Shown one piece after another: positions 1-8,000 of a stretch of DNA of 17,484 bases. Positions within the stretch are counted from its first letter, which is position 1. The number at the start of each line of letters is the position of its first letter. A program made the translations under genes and the position numbers. Below the pieces are notes generated by a model. That model searched no databases. It worked only from the letters and a program-made list of their open reading frames with translations, and was not told where the DNA came from. Source of the stretch: Chloroflexota bacterium (GTDB taxonomy: Bacteria > Chloroflexota > Limnocylindria > Limnocylindrales > CSP1-4); NCBI GenBank assembly GCA_003157175.1, contig PMIQ01000102.1, forward strand, positions 1 through 17,484. Direction: 5' to 3'.

Positions 1-1
1 G

Positions 2-433
<432 letters not shown>

Positions 434-448
434 GGCGGGGCCGATCGA

Positions 449-1726
449 ATGGCCGACCTCGCGACGACAGGGCCAACGAGCCAGGCGGCGCCCGCCCGTC
501 TCGATCCCTACAGCCTTCGCAAAGATTTCCCGATCCTGGCGACGTCGAACCGCTTCGGCAAGCCGCTCGTCTATCTCGACTCCGCCGCCACGAGCCTCAA
601 GCCCCTTGCCGTCATCGAGGCTGTGGACGGCTACAACCGCGAATACAGCTCGAACATCCACCGCGGCATCTACGAGATCGCGGAGCGCGCGACCGAAGCC
701 TATGAAGCGACGCGCGTCAAAGTCGCTCGCCTGATCAACGCCCCCGAACCGGCCGAGATCGTCTTCGTCCGCAACGCCACCGAAGCGATCAATCTCGTGG
801 CGTACTCCTGGGGTCGCCGCAACATAGGCCGGGGCGACACCATCGTCCTGACCGAGATGGAGCACCACGCCAATCTCGTGCCCTGGCAGCTCGTGGTCCA
901 GGAGATGGACGGCGACCTGGAGTTCGTGCCGATCACGGACGACGGCATCCTGCGCCTCGAGGTGTACGAGGTCCTGCTGCACCTGCGGCCCAAGCTGGTC
1001 GCCTTCACCCAAGTCTCGAACATGCTCGGAACGATCAACCCGGTCCGCGAGATGGTCGAGATGGCCCACGCGGCCGGCGCGCTGGTCCTGATCGACGGCG
1101 CGCAGGCGGTTCCGCACGTGCCGGTCGACGTCCAGGAGCTCGGCGCCGACTTCTACGTCTTCAGCGGCCACAAGATGCTCGGGCCCACGGGCTCGGGGGC
1201 GCTGTGGGCTCGCCGCGAGCTGCTCGAGGCGATGCCGCCGTTCATGGCCGGCGGCGACATGATCCGCGAGGTTCATCTGCGCCGCTCCGAATGGAACGAG
1301 ATCCCCTACAAGTTCGAGGCCGGAACGCCGGACATTGCCGCGCAGATCGGGATGGGCGCGGCCGCGGACTATCTCATGGGCCTGGGCATGGAAGCGGTGC
1401 GAGCCCACGAGCAGGAGCTGGCCCGCTACGCCCTGGAAGTCTTGCCGCGCGAGGTCCCCGGCATCGAGCTGTACGGCCCGGCCGCGGAGCTTCGAGGCGG
1501 AGTCGTCTCGTTCAACCTGCCGGGCATCCACCCCCACGACGTGGCTCAGATACTCGACCGCTCCGGCATCTGCGTCCGCGCCGGCCACCACTGCACGATG
1601 CCGCTCCACGAGCGGTTCGACCTGGCCGCCACGGCCAGGGCCAGCTTCAACGTCTACACCGTCCCCGAGGAGATCGACGCCCTGGCCGTCGGCCTGCGCG
1701 AGGTCGCGCGAATCTTCGACCGCTAG
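449..1726 (+). CDS. sufS: Cysteine desulfurase SufS (group II, PLP-dependent)
   Basis: SufS takes sulfur from L-cysteine, leaving alanine, and passes a persulfide to SufU for Fe-S cluster assembly. The 425-residue length is close to the usual 405-420, with a short N-terminal extension of about 18 residues. Key residues seen: H140 in TEMEHHANL (stacks on PLP), D216 in LIDGAQA, the PLP lysine K242 in FSGHKMLGPTG, and catalytic C382 in RAGHHCTMPLH, which is the short-loop context of class II enzymes. The conserved N-terminal YLDSAATSLKP (42-52) is present. The ATG lies 15 bp after the sufC stop, with only a weak GGGCGGGG stretch as ribosome site. sufU follows 16 bp later, matching the usual SufS-SufU pairing. 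Confidence 0.96.
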   Translation: MADLATTGPTSQAAPARLDPYSLRKDFPILATSNRFGKPLVYLDSAATSLKPLAVIEAVDGYNREYSSNIHRGIYEIAERATEAYEATRVKVARLINAPEPAEIVFVRNATEAINLVAYSWGRRNIGRGDTIVLTEMEHHANLVPWQLVVQEMDGDLEFVPITDDGILRLEVYEVLLHLRPKLVAFTQVSNMLGTINPVREMVEMAHAAGALVLIDGAQAVPHVPVDVQELGADFYVFSGHKMLGPTGSGALWARRELLEAMPPFMAGGDMIREVHLRRSEWNEIPYKFEAGTPDIAAQIGMGAAADYLMGLGMEAVRAHEQELARYALEVLPREVPGIELYGPAAELRGGVVSFNLPGIHPHDVAQILDRSGICVRAGHHCTMPLHERFDLAATARASFNVYTVPEEIDALAVGLREVARIFDR

Positions 1727-1729
1727 GCG

Positions 1730-1735
1730 TATCCT
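1730..1735 (+). promoter_or_regulatory. Candidate -10 element before sufU
   Basis: TATCCT ends 7 bp before the sufU ATG, inside the 16-bp gap after sufS, where no Shine-Dalgarno sequence is visible. The spacing would put a transcription start at or next to the A of the ATG, i.e. a leaderless transcript. Similar TAnnCT hexamers precede acetate kinase and the membrane protein gene at 11614. No clear -35 is seen. sufU may also be made from the operon transcript. Confidence 0.3.
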
Positions 1736-1742
1736 CGACCCG

Positions 1743-2171
1743 ATGGACGACCTCTACCGCGACTACATCCTCGAACACTACCGGCACCCCCACAACTTCG
1801 GCGTCCTCGAAGCGCCCACTGCCAGCTACGAGGGCTCGAACCCGCTCTGCGGCGACCGGATCACGATGATGCTCCGCGTCGAAGACGGCGTGGTGCGAGA
1901 GGTGGCCTTCACCGGCCGAGGTTGCGCCATCAGCCAGGCCAGCGCTTCGCTCCTGACCGACGAGATCAAGGGCAAGACCGTCGAGGAGGTCGAGGCCATG
2001 ACGCCCGACGACGTGCTCGAGCTGATCGGGATCGAGATCAGCCCGGCTCGCCTCAAGTGCGCCCTGCTCTCGCTCGACACTGTCGCGCACGCCCTGGCGG
2101 ACGAAGCGGCGGAGAAGGCCGAGTCCGGCGGCTCGGTCTCGGCTTCGGCTTCCGGCGCGGGCCAGGGCTGA
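1743..2171 (+). CDS. sufU: Fe-S assembly sulfur acceptor SufU
   Basis: SufU accepts sulfur from SufS through a zinc-bound site. The 142-residue protein has the three cysteines and the aspartate expected for zinc binding: C36 and D38 in NPLCGDR, C61 in GRGCAISQAS, and C106 in ARLKCALLS. The GCAIS and RLKCALLS contexts are those of SufU, not IscU (which has GCGSAIAS and an LPPVK segment). The spacing between the second and third cysteines is 45 residues, near the IscU value; Bacillus SufU has an insertion of about 19 residues here. The C-terminus ends in a Ser/Ala/Gly-rich tail after residue 123 that is probably disordered. The ATG at 1743 is the only start that gives the full N-terminal MDDLYRDYILEHYRHPHNFG. 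Confidence 0.94.
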   Translation: MDDLYRDYILEHYRHPHNFGVLEAPTASYEGSNPLCGDRITMMLRVEDGVVREVAFTGRGCAISQASASLLTDEIKGKTVEEVEAMTPDDVLELIGIEISPARLKCALLSLDTVAHALADEAAEKAESGGSVSASASGAGQG

Positions 2172-2297
2172 CCCGGTCCAGCCGCGAGGCGGTGAGCGCC
2201 CCTGCGGACGCTTTCTCGCGGCGCCGGCAGCGTATCTTTGGTCGAAGGTTCGGCAACACGAGCGAGAGCCGCGAGTATCCGTCCCTCTCGATCCATC

Positions 2298-2327
2298 GTC
2301 GCCAGGACCGCCGGCGGTCCTGGCGAC
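2298..2327. repeat. Perfect 30-bp palindrome between sufU and the MBL-fold gene
   Basis: The half-site GTCGCCAGGACCGCC (2298-2312) is followed directly by its exact reverse complement (2313-2327). As RNA it would fold into a stem of about 13 bp with a tetraloop, with very strong GC pairing. No T-run follows, so it is not a classic intrinsic terminator, but it lies 126 bp after the sufU stop and 99 bp before the next start. It could be a suf terminator, an operator for a dimeric regulator, or a REP-like element. Confidence 0.75.
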
Positions 2328-2426
2328 CCATCTCTGGCGAGGGCATCTCAACGGAGCGATCCATGCGGGCTAGTGTCGACGCGTCGACCCCTGGCGTTTG
2401 CCTGTCCGGCCACCCGCGGTGAGCCG

Positions 2427-3263
2427 ATGAGCTACTACGTCAGTCCGGCTGCGACCCGCGCGAATCGGATGTGGCGCGAGATCGCCGACCGCGTCTTCGT
2501 CCGTCGCTACTCCGACTTCAACGTCACGATCGGGCTGGTCATCGGCGACTCCGACTCGCTGGTGATCGACACTCGGAGCTCGGAGCGACAGGGCCGCGAG
2601 CTGATGGACGAGATCAGCTGGGTGACTTCGAATCGGCTGCGAGTCGTGAACACTCATCACCACTTCGACCACACGTTTGGCAACTTCGCCTTCGTCCCGG
2701 GCGAGATCTGGGGCCACGAGCGGTGCGCCACACGGTTGCGAGAGGACAGTCGAACCGCGCAGGTCGCGCTGGCTGCCGCAATGCCCGAGGTCGCGCCGGA
2801 ATACGTCGAGACGCGCGTGACGCCCCCGAACAAGACGTTCCGCGAGAGCGTGGGGCTGGAGCTCGGCGATCGACCCGTGACGCTCACCCACTTTGGCCGC
2901 GGCCACACCGACAACGACGTGATCGTAGTTGTGCCCGACGCGCACGTGGTCTTCGCCGGCGATCTGATCGAGCAGGGCGGCCCGCCCTCGTTCGAAGACT
3001 CGTACCCGCTGGACTGGCCCGGCACCGTCGGCCGGATGCTGGACGTGACGCATGGGCCGGTCGTGCCGGGTCACGGGGACGTTGTGGAGCGCTCCTTCGT
3101 CGAGGGGCAGCTGGCCGACCTCTCGGCCCTGGCCGAGCTGGCTCGCCGCGTCCACTTCGACGGCGGCTCGATCATGGACGCCCTGCCGCTGGCGCCCTTC
3201 CCCGCCACCGCGGCACGACAGGCGCTGGTGCGGGCCTTCGCCCAGCTCTCCGGCGAGCTATAG
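2427..3263 (+). CDS. Metallo-beta-lactamase-fold hydrolase
   Basis: This 278-residue cytosolic protein has the full metal-binding set of the MBL superfamily: HxHxDH as THHHFDH (H77, H79, D81, H82), H160 in GRGHTDND, D179 in FAGDLIE and H216 in VPGHGDVV. The NTHHHFDHTFGN and GRGHTDND contexts resemble the broad group that includes beta-lactamase B1-like, quinoprotein relay (SoxH) and lactonase-type enzymes; no signal peptide is seen, so an antibiotic-degrading role is unlikely. The substrate cannot be told from sequence. The ATG at 2427 is chosen because the reading frame upstream (from 2238) has no homology-like content and runs through the palindrome; a GGTGAG lies just before it. It converges on acetate kinase with a 20-bp gap. 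Confidence 0.88.
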   Translation: MSYYVSPAATRANRMWREIADRVFVRRYSDFNVTIGLVIGDSDSLVIDTRSSERQGRELMDEISWVTSNRLRVVNTHHHFDHTFGNFAFVPGEIWGHERCATRLREDSRTAQVALAAAMPEVAPEYVETRVTPPNKTFRESVGLELGDRPVTLTHFGRGHTDNDVIVVVPDAHVVFAGDLIEQGGPPSFEDSYPLDWPGTVGRMLDVTHGPVVPGHGDVVERSFVEGQLADLSALAELARRVHFDGGSIMDALPLAPFPATAARQALVRAFAQLSGEL

Positions 3264-3283
3264 GGCCCCGGCGGCGGCGGCGG

Positions 3284-4498
3284 CTAGTCCCGGGATCGGC
3301 CGACCACGACCAGCTGGGCGACGGCCCCCGCCACCACCAGATCCTCGCGCGCCTCGATCCGCAGCACCGCCGGTGAACTGCCTCGCGAGCTGATCACGGT
3401 ATCCGAGAGCGTGGGCAGGTCGGCGATCGGCTCGACGCCGATGGACGTTAGCCGGGCCACGATGCGCGACCTGATCCCCGCGGCGTGCTCGCCGATCCCG
3501 CCGGTGAAGACGATGCCGTCCAGAACCGGCAATGAGGTAGCCGCCGCAGCGATGCATTCGGCCGCGCGGCGCACGAACATCTGGAGCGCGAGCGCCGCCC
3601 GCTCGTCGCCGGAGGCTTCCTTCGCCAGCAGTTCGCGGATGTCGGAGGTCGCGCCCGAAACGCCGAGCAGCCCCGAATGATGGTCGAGCTGATCTTCGAG
3701 CTCGTCGCCGTCGAGCCGGCGGTTTCGAAGCAGGTAGAAGAGGATGCCCGGATCGATCGAGCCGCTCCGGGTGCCCATCATCAGGCCCTCCAGCGGCGTC
3801 ATGCCCATGGAGGTGGCGGCAGACTGCCCGCCGTCCGTCGCAGTGACGGAACAGCCGCTGCCGAGGTGAGCCACCACCAGGCGCAGGGTCGCGACGGGGC
3901 TCGCGAGGAGCTGCGCCGTGCGCTCGACCGACCACTCCACGGACATGCCGTGGAAGCCGTAGCGTCGAACGCCCCAATCCCGATACCAGCGCTCGGGGAC
4001 GGCGTATCGGTACGCGTCCTCGGGCAGCGTGGCATGGAAGGCGGTGTCGAAGACCGCGACGTGGGGCAGGCGCGGGAGGGCAGCCAGACCGGCCTTCATC
4101 GTCGCCACGGCGACGCCGTTGTGGAGCGGCGCCAGACTGCGCAGCTCGTCGATCTCCTCGATCACCTTGGGCGTCACGAGCACCGCTTGCCGGAAGCGAC
4201 TGCCGCCGTGGACGACGCGATAGCCGACGGCACCCAGCGAGTCGGCCGCGGCGCCTTCGGCCTCGATGCGGCCGAGCAGACGGCGAAAGTCGTCGGCCGG
4301 GTCGCTGTCGGCCGTGGCGTCCACGCCCCAGTCGATGTCCGCCTGCGCAATCGGTGGCGGCGCCGCCTTCACCGTGGGGCGGGCATGAACCGAGGCCATC
4401 GGGTCGGCCGGGTCGGGGCGCGCCGCCAGGCCGTCCGACGACTCGACGACGCTCGACTTGAGTGAGCTGGAACCGGGGTTCAGGACGAGTACGCGCAT
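3284..4498 (-). CDS. ackA: Acetate kinase (acetate/propionate kinase family)
   Basis: This 404-residue ASKHA-fold kinase interconverts acetyl phosphate + ADP and acetate + ATP. Visible family motifs are LVLNPGSSSLK (4-14, phosphate-binding N-terminus), RVVHGGSRF (94-102), FDTAFH (150-155), RRYGFHG (178-184), HLGSG (211-215), TSMGMTPLEGLMMGTRSG (229-246), FTGGIGEH (331-338) and the C-terminal glutamate E385 in AREDLVVA. The usual HLGNG is HLGSG here, and the usual FHGTSH is FHGMSV, so two otherwise conserved positions differ; paralogues such as butyrate kinase are less similar in the TRSG region. No phosphotransacetylase gene is in the window. The gene lies 69 bp after ecfA1 on the same strand and has its own promoter-like TAGCCT 6 bp before the ATG. 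Confidence 0.93.
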   Translation of the reverse strand: MRVLVLNPGSSSLKSSVVESSDGLAARPDPADPMASVHARPTVKAAPPPIAQADIDWGVDATADSDPADDFRRLLGRIEAEGAAADSLGAVGYRVVHGGSRFRQAVLVTPKVIEEIDELRSLAPLHNGVAVATMKAGLAALPRLPHVAVFDTAFHATLPEDAYRYAVPERWYRDWGVRRYGFHGMSVEWSVERTAQLLASPVATLRLVVAHLGSGCSVTATDGGQSAATSMGMTPLEGLMMGTRSGSIDPGILFYLLRNRRLDGDELEDQLDHHSGLLGVSGATSDIRELLAKEASGDERAALALQMFVRRAAECIAAAATSLPVLDGIVFTGGIGEHAAGIRSRIVARLTSIGVEPIADLPTLSDTVISSRGSSPAVLRIEAREDLVVAGAVAQLVVVGRSRD

Positions 4499-4504
4499 GG
4501 CCCT

Positions 4505-4510
4505 AGGCTA
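4505..4510 (-). promoter_or_regulatory. Candidate -10 element before ackA
   Basis: On the minus strand TAGCCT lies 6 bp before the ackA ATG and no Shine-Dalgarno sequence intervenes. This spacing suits a leaderless transcript. It suggests that ackA can be transcribed separately from the ECF genes upstream. No clear -35 is visible. Confidence 0.35.
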
Positions 4511-4567
4511 CCCGTTCCGTGGCCGCGCCGGGTGGGACGGCGCCGCGGCTTTGTCGGCGCTCACTGA

Positions 4568-5464
4568 CTATTCGGCACCAGCTCCGCCCGCCGTCGCACC
4601 GCCTCGCCGCCGCCCCACCGCCGTCACGAAGGCGCTCTCCGTCGGCGTGGCGCCCAGGCCCAGCCGCGCGCCCGCCACGGCGGCGAGTGGCGGCTCCAGA
4701 TACGCGGCCCCGAGCTCCGGCCACGCGGCCTCGCCGAACACCACGTCCGGCGCCCCGGCCAGCACCACGCGGCCCTCACGCATTACCACCACACGCCGGA
4801 ACGACTCCGCCACGAAGCGCATGTCGTGGCTAATCGCGATCACGGTCCGACCCTCGCCGGCCGCCCGAGCCACCACGTCGCGGACCCGCGCCACTCCCCG
4901 CGCATCCTGCCCCGTGGTGGGCTCGTCGAGGACCAGGATCGGCGTCCGCATGGCCAGGACCGATGCCAGGGCCAGCAGCTTGCGGCGCGAGTAGCCGAGG
5001 TCGTACGGGTTGGTCGCGGCCTCCGCGCCGAGCCCCGTGTCGGCGAGGGCAGCCTGCACCCGCTCGTCCAGCTCGGGCCCACGAATTCCGAGATTGCGCG
5101 GCCCGAAGGCAACTTCCGCCGAGACGCGGCTGGCGAAGAGCTGGCGATCGGGGTTCTGGAACGCCAGCCCGACCAGACCGGCCAGCCGCGCCACATGGAT
5201 CCGCCGGACGTCGCGCCCGTCCAACAGCACGCGCCCGGCGGTGGGTCGAAGCAGGCCGTTGAGGTGCCGCACCAGCGTCGATTTGCCCGAACCGTTCTGG
5301 CCGACGATCGCGACCGACTCGCCGGCCTCGATCCGAAGGCCGACGTCGCTCAGCGCCCGGGTGCCGTCGGGGTAGGCGAACGAGACGACCTCCAATTCGA
5401 TCGAAGGCACGGCGGCGGTCGAACCCCAGGCGGCCGAGCCGGCGGGCGAACCGGCGGCGGTCAT
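4568..5464 (-). CDS. ecfA1: ECF transporter ATPase A1 (EcfA-type ATP-binding protein)
   Basis: One of the two cytosolic ATPases that drive an energy-coupling factor importer. In 298 residues: Walker A GQNGSGKST (55-63), Q-loop FQNPDRQLF (102-110, a hallmark of ECF ATPases), Walker B ILVLDEP (176-182), and the H-loop histidine in ISHDM (H213). The signature motif is degenerate: YDLGYSRRK (154-162) stands where LSGGQ is expected. The start at 5464 gives an ATGA overlap with the stop of ecfA2; an in-frame start 30 bp upstream would overlap that gene further and is less likely. The N-terminal 20 and C-terminal 40 residues are low-complexity Ala/Gly-rich. Partners are the adjacent EcfA2, EcfT and S component. 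Confidence 0.9.
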   Translation of the reverse strand: MTAAGSPAGSAAWGSTAAVPSIELEVVSFAYPDGTRALSDVGLRIEAGESVAIVGQNGSGKSTLVRHLNGLLRPTAGRVLLDGRDVRRIHVARLAGLVGLAFQNPDRQLFASRVSAEVAFGPRNLGIRGPELDERVQAALADTGLGAEAATNPYDLGYSRRKLLALASVLAMRTPILVLDEPTTGQDARGVARVRDVVARAAGEGRTVIAISHDMRFVAESFRRVVVMREGRVVLAGAPDVVFGEAAWPELGAAYLEPPLAAVAGARLGLGATPTESAFVTAVGRRRGGATAGGAGAE

Positions 5465-6282
5465 TCGATCGCCTCCGCCAGCGCGGCCGACCATTCGAGA
5501 CCGGCGGCTCGGACGGCGCGCTCCAGCCGCACCTGTGCCGGAGGCTCGACGCCCAACTCCACCAGCCGCGGATCGGCAAGAACCTCCGCCGCCGGGCCCG
5601 ACAGCGCAACGGTCCCGCGCTCGAGCACGACGACATCGTCGGCGATGTGCGCCAGAACCTCTGTCTTGTGCTCGACGAGCAGGATGCCCGCTCCCGTCTC
5701 GCCGGCGATCCGCGCCAGCGCCTCGGCTACGAGCCGGGTCCCGGCCGGATCGAGCTCGCTCGTCGGCTCATCGAGGACCAGATAGCTCGGCCGCAGCGCC
5801 AGAACAGAGGCAAGCGCCACCAGTTGACCCTGCCCGCCCGAGAGTCGGGCCGGGTCGCGCGGCGCCAGCGGCTCGATCCCAACCGCGCGCAGGGCCCACC
5901 AGACCCGCTCCACCACCTCCGCGGCCGGCAGGCCCAGGTTGCACGGCCCGAACGCGACCTCCTCGAGGACCGTGGCCGTCGTGTTCGAGAGTTGCGTGGA
6001 TGCGTTCTGGAACAGCAGCCCGCAGCGCTGGGCCAGCTCATGCGGTCGCGTCGCAGCCGTCTCGACGCCGTCGATCCGGACCGAGCCGTCCAGCCGCCCG
6101 CCGATCACGCTCGGCGCGAGCCCGGCGACAACCAGGCAGAGCGTCGACTTGCCCGATTCGTTGGCCCCCGCCACGCCGACCACGCGACCGGGCTCGAGCC
6201 GCAGATCGACCGCCGCCAGCGCCGCCCCCAACGCGCCTGCGTATCGATAGCTGGCGCCCGCCAGGACCAGGCCGGCACTCAC
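5461..6282 (-). CDS. ecfA2: ECF transporter ATPase A2 (EcfA-type ATP-binding protein)
   Basis: Second ATPase of the ECF module, 273 residues. It has Walker A GANESGKST (39-47, with Glu where Gly is usual but still GxxxxGKS), Q-loop FQN (91-93), a normal signature LSGGQGQ (147-153), Walker B YLVLDEPT (167-174, E172) and the H-loop histidine in VEHKTE (H205). The GTG at 6282 is chosen because it overlaps the ecfT stop as GTGA and starts just before the first beta strand; the longer open frame to 6516 lies inside ecfT and reads as Ala/Gly-rich noise. It forms the likely heterodimer with EcfA1: this subunit keeps the regular signature and A1 keeps the regular Walker A. Confidence 0.9.
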   Translation of the reverse strand: MSAGLVLAGASYRYAGALGAALAAVDLRLEPGRVVGVAGANESGKSTLCLVVAGLAPSVIGGRLDGSVRIDGVETAATRPHELAQRCGLLFQNASTQLSNTTATVLEEVAFGPCNLGLPAAEVVERVWWALRAVGIEPLAPRDPARLSGGQGQLVALASVLALRPSYLVLDEPTSELDPAGTRLVAEALARIAGETGAGILLVEHKTEVLAHIADDVVVLERGTVALSGPAAEVLADPRLVELGVEPPAQVRLERAVRAAGLEWSAALAEAIE

Positions 6283-7109
6283 GGCAGCTTCACCACGCCG
6301 GAGAGCGACACCACCACCAGGCAGATCGACCCAAGCAGCAGTAGCCAGCGCGCCAGCTGCTGCCGCCGTGAGTCCGGCAGCCGTCGCAGCAGCGTGCGGC
6401 GCCCCGGAGCCGTGAACGCCCTGGCCTCGAGCGCCATCGTCCGCTCCTCGACCTCGCCCAAAGCACCCAGGATGACCGGGCCCAGCAGCGGCACGAGCCC
6501 CTTGAAACGCCGCCACGGGCCGCCTTCAGTATCCAGACCGCGCGCCCGCTGGGCATCGACCACCTCGCGGGCGCGCTCGACCATGCGCGGGATCGCCCCA
6601 AGCGCCGAACCGACGACAAACGCCCCACGCCGCCCCAGCCCGCGTCGCTCGAGTTCCGTCAGAAGATCGTCGATCGGCGTCGTGAGGGCGAAGACCGCCG
6701 CCGACATACCAAACGCGACCACCCGCATCGTTGCCTGGAGCGCGGCCGTGGCGCCGGTCCACGTCGGCGACAGCGGCCCAACGGTGACGATGGCGTCTCG
6801 CGCATTCGGATAGAGAAACGTGTTTACGAGGAGGATCGAGACCACGAGCGGGATAGTGGCCAGAGCGAAGAGGGCCATCCGCCGCAAGACTCCGGCCAGA
6901 GCCCCGCTCAGCACCACGGCCGCCAGGACGACGGCGGGTCCCGTCCAGCCGCGCACACCAAGAGCGACTATCGCCCCGACCATGGCCAGAATGGCCTTCG
7001 TGACCGGGTGCAGGCCACGATAGCGCCCGACCGGAATCCGCCGGGCGAAATCGGGCATGGTCGACGGGGCGTCCCGGGACGCCTCAGCCGATGCGGCCGA
7101 GCCGGTCAC
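6279..7109 (-). CDS. ecfT: ECF transporter transmembrane component EcfT
   Basis: EcfT couples ATP hydrolysis by the EcfA pair to toppling of the S component in the membrane. The 276-residue protein has hydrophobic segments at about 38-52, 58-75, 78-98, 128-143, 162-173 and 255-274. It also carries the two cytosolic coupling motifs of the family: ARG in AQRARG (189-191) and a variant ARA in LEARAF (229-231), where ARG or ARS is usual. The start is uncertain: a GTG at 7109 sits 30 bp after the S-component stop, while an ATG at 7058 would remove 17 hydrophilic residues; neither has a clear ribosome site. Its stop overlaps the GTG of ecfA2 by 4 bp, so translation is probably coupled. Confidence 0.87.
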   Translation of the reverse strand: MTGSAASAEASRDAPSTMPDFARRIPVGRYRGLHPVTKAILAMVGAIVALGVRGWTGPAVVLAAVVLSGALAGVLRRMALFALATIPLVVSILLVNTFLYPNARDAIVTVGPLSPTWTGATAALQATMRVVAFGMSAAVFALTTPIDDLLTELERRGLGRRGAFVVGSALGAIPRMVERAREVVDAQRARGLDTEGGPWRRFKGLVPLLGPVILGALGEVEERTMALEARAFTAPGRRTLLRRLPDSRRQQLARWLLLLGSICLVVVSLSGVVKLP

Positions 7110-7139
7110 CGATCGGGAAGCCAGATCGAGCCGACCGCG

Positions 7140-8000
7140 TCAGACAGCGTCACGTGGCCGCGAATCGCCGTCCTCGGCTCTGCCAATGAGACGCTCGCCG
7201 AGCGGAAAGCGGGCCAGGAAGCGAGTGGACATGCCGCTCAGGATCACGAAGACGACGAAGCACGTGATCGTCTTGTCGATCGGGTCGCTGAACAGCCCCT
7301 GCCCGAGCGACGAGTTGTAGACGTCGGCGCCTCCTTGCCGCAGGGCGGCGACGATCACGTCGGTGCCCGAGCCGGTCACGCCGCCATATACGACCGCCGC
7401 AATGGGAGCCGAGACGATGGCCGCGACGATACCGGTCAAGGCACCGGCCACGGCCACCCAGGCTCCGGCCGCGTCCCGGCGCACGTAGATAAACCCGGCG
7501 ACGGCCACGGCGGCGACGACGCCGATGGCCACGATCGCGGCATACACCCAGCTCGGGTAGCCCCCGACGTTCGGGTCCGTGTACTGGGGAATCGTATACA
7601 TGCGCGCCGCCAGGACGGCGATAACGGCTACGGCTATCGCGGCAGGCACGGCCAGACGCAACCCCGTCGCCGGACGCGAGCGGAAGACGCCGAGGTAGCC
7701 CCAGATGCCGGCCATGAAGCCGATGACCCCGGCGGTGACCGCGAACGGGCCGATGTTGGAGCCGCCGATGATTGGCGCGTACTGCCAGATCAGGTTCGAG
7801 AGGATCCCGGTTAGCGCACCGGCGAGCGGGCCGGCCAGGACGCCGACCAGGATCGTGCCGATCGAGTCGACGTATATCGGGAGCTTGAGAACGCTCTGAA
7901 CCGTGTAACCCAGGACGATGTTGATGGCGATTGCGACCGGCATCAACACGATGACCCGGGTCGTGAACTGGCGAGCTACCCAGCGCCTCAGAAGGCCCAT
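7140..8000 (-). CDS. ECF transporter substrate-binding S component (substrate unknown)
   Basis: A very hydrophobic 286-residue membrane protein that reads as the substrate-specific subunit of the adjoining ECF importer. Residues 41-69 (PIYVDSIGTILVGVLAGPLA and on to GALTGILSN) have the feel of S components of the RibU/QueT/HmpT type: a short acidic patch followed by a helix with G-x-L-x-G repeats. A second family-like block is SAPIAAVVYGGVTGSGTD (197-214), with a final SDPIDK before the last helix (about 238-243). Hydrophobic segments lie at about 14-33, 46-68, 86-105, 115-133, 152-173, 181-204 and 244-258. The ATG at 8000 has a good AGGAGAG ribosome site; the frame continues upstream without homology. 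The neighbouring nucleoside hydrolase suggests a nucleoside-like substrate, which is inference. Confidence 0.8.
   Translation of the reverse strand: MGLLRRWVARQFTTRVIVLMPVAIAINIVLGYTVQSVLKLPIYVDSIGTILVGVLAGPLAGALTGILSNLIWQYAPIIGGSNIGPFAVTAGVIGFMAGIWGYLGVFRSRPATGLRLAVPAAIAVAVIAVLAARMYTIPQYTDPNVGGYPSWVYAAIVAIGVVAAVAVAGFIYVRRDAAGAWVAVAGALTGIVAAIVSAPIAAVVYGGVTGSGTDVIVAALRQGGADVYNSSLGQGLFSDPIDKTITCFVVFVILSGMSTRFLARFPLGERLIGRAEDGDSRPRDAV

Noticed and set aside
2427..3263. Antibiotic-resistance beta-lactamase
   Set aside because: The fold motifs are shared by many hydrolases, there is no signal peptide, and nothing around it suggests a resistance role.
6283..6516. N-terminal extension of ecfA2 to 6516
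   Set aside because: It would lie wholly inside ecfT and reads as Ala/Gly/Arg-rich noise; the GTG overlapping the ecfT stop begins right at the first ABC strand.
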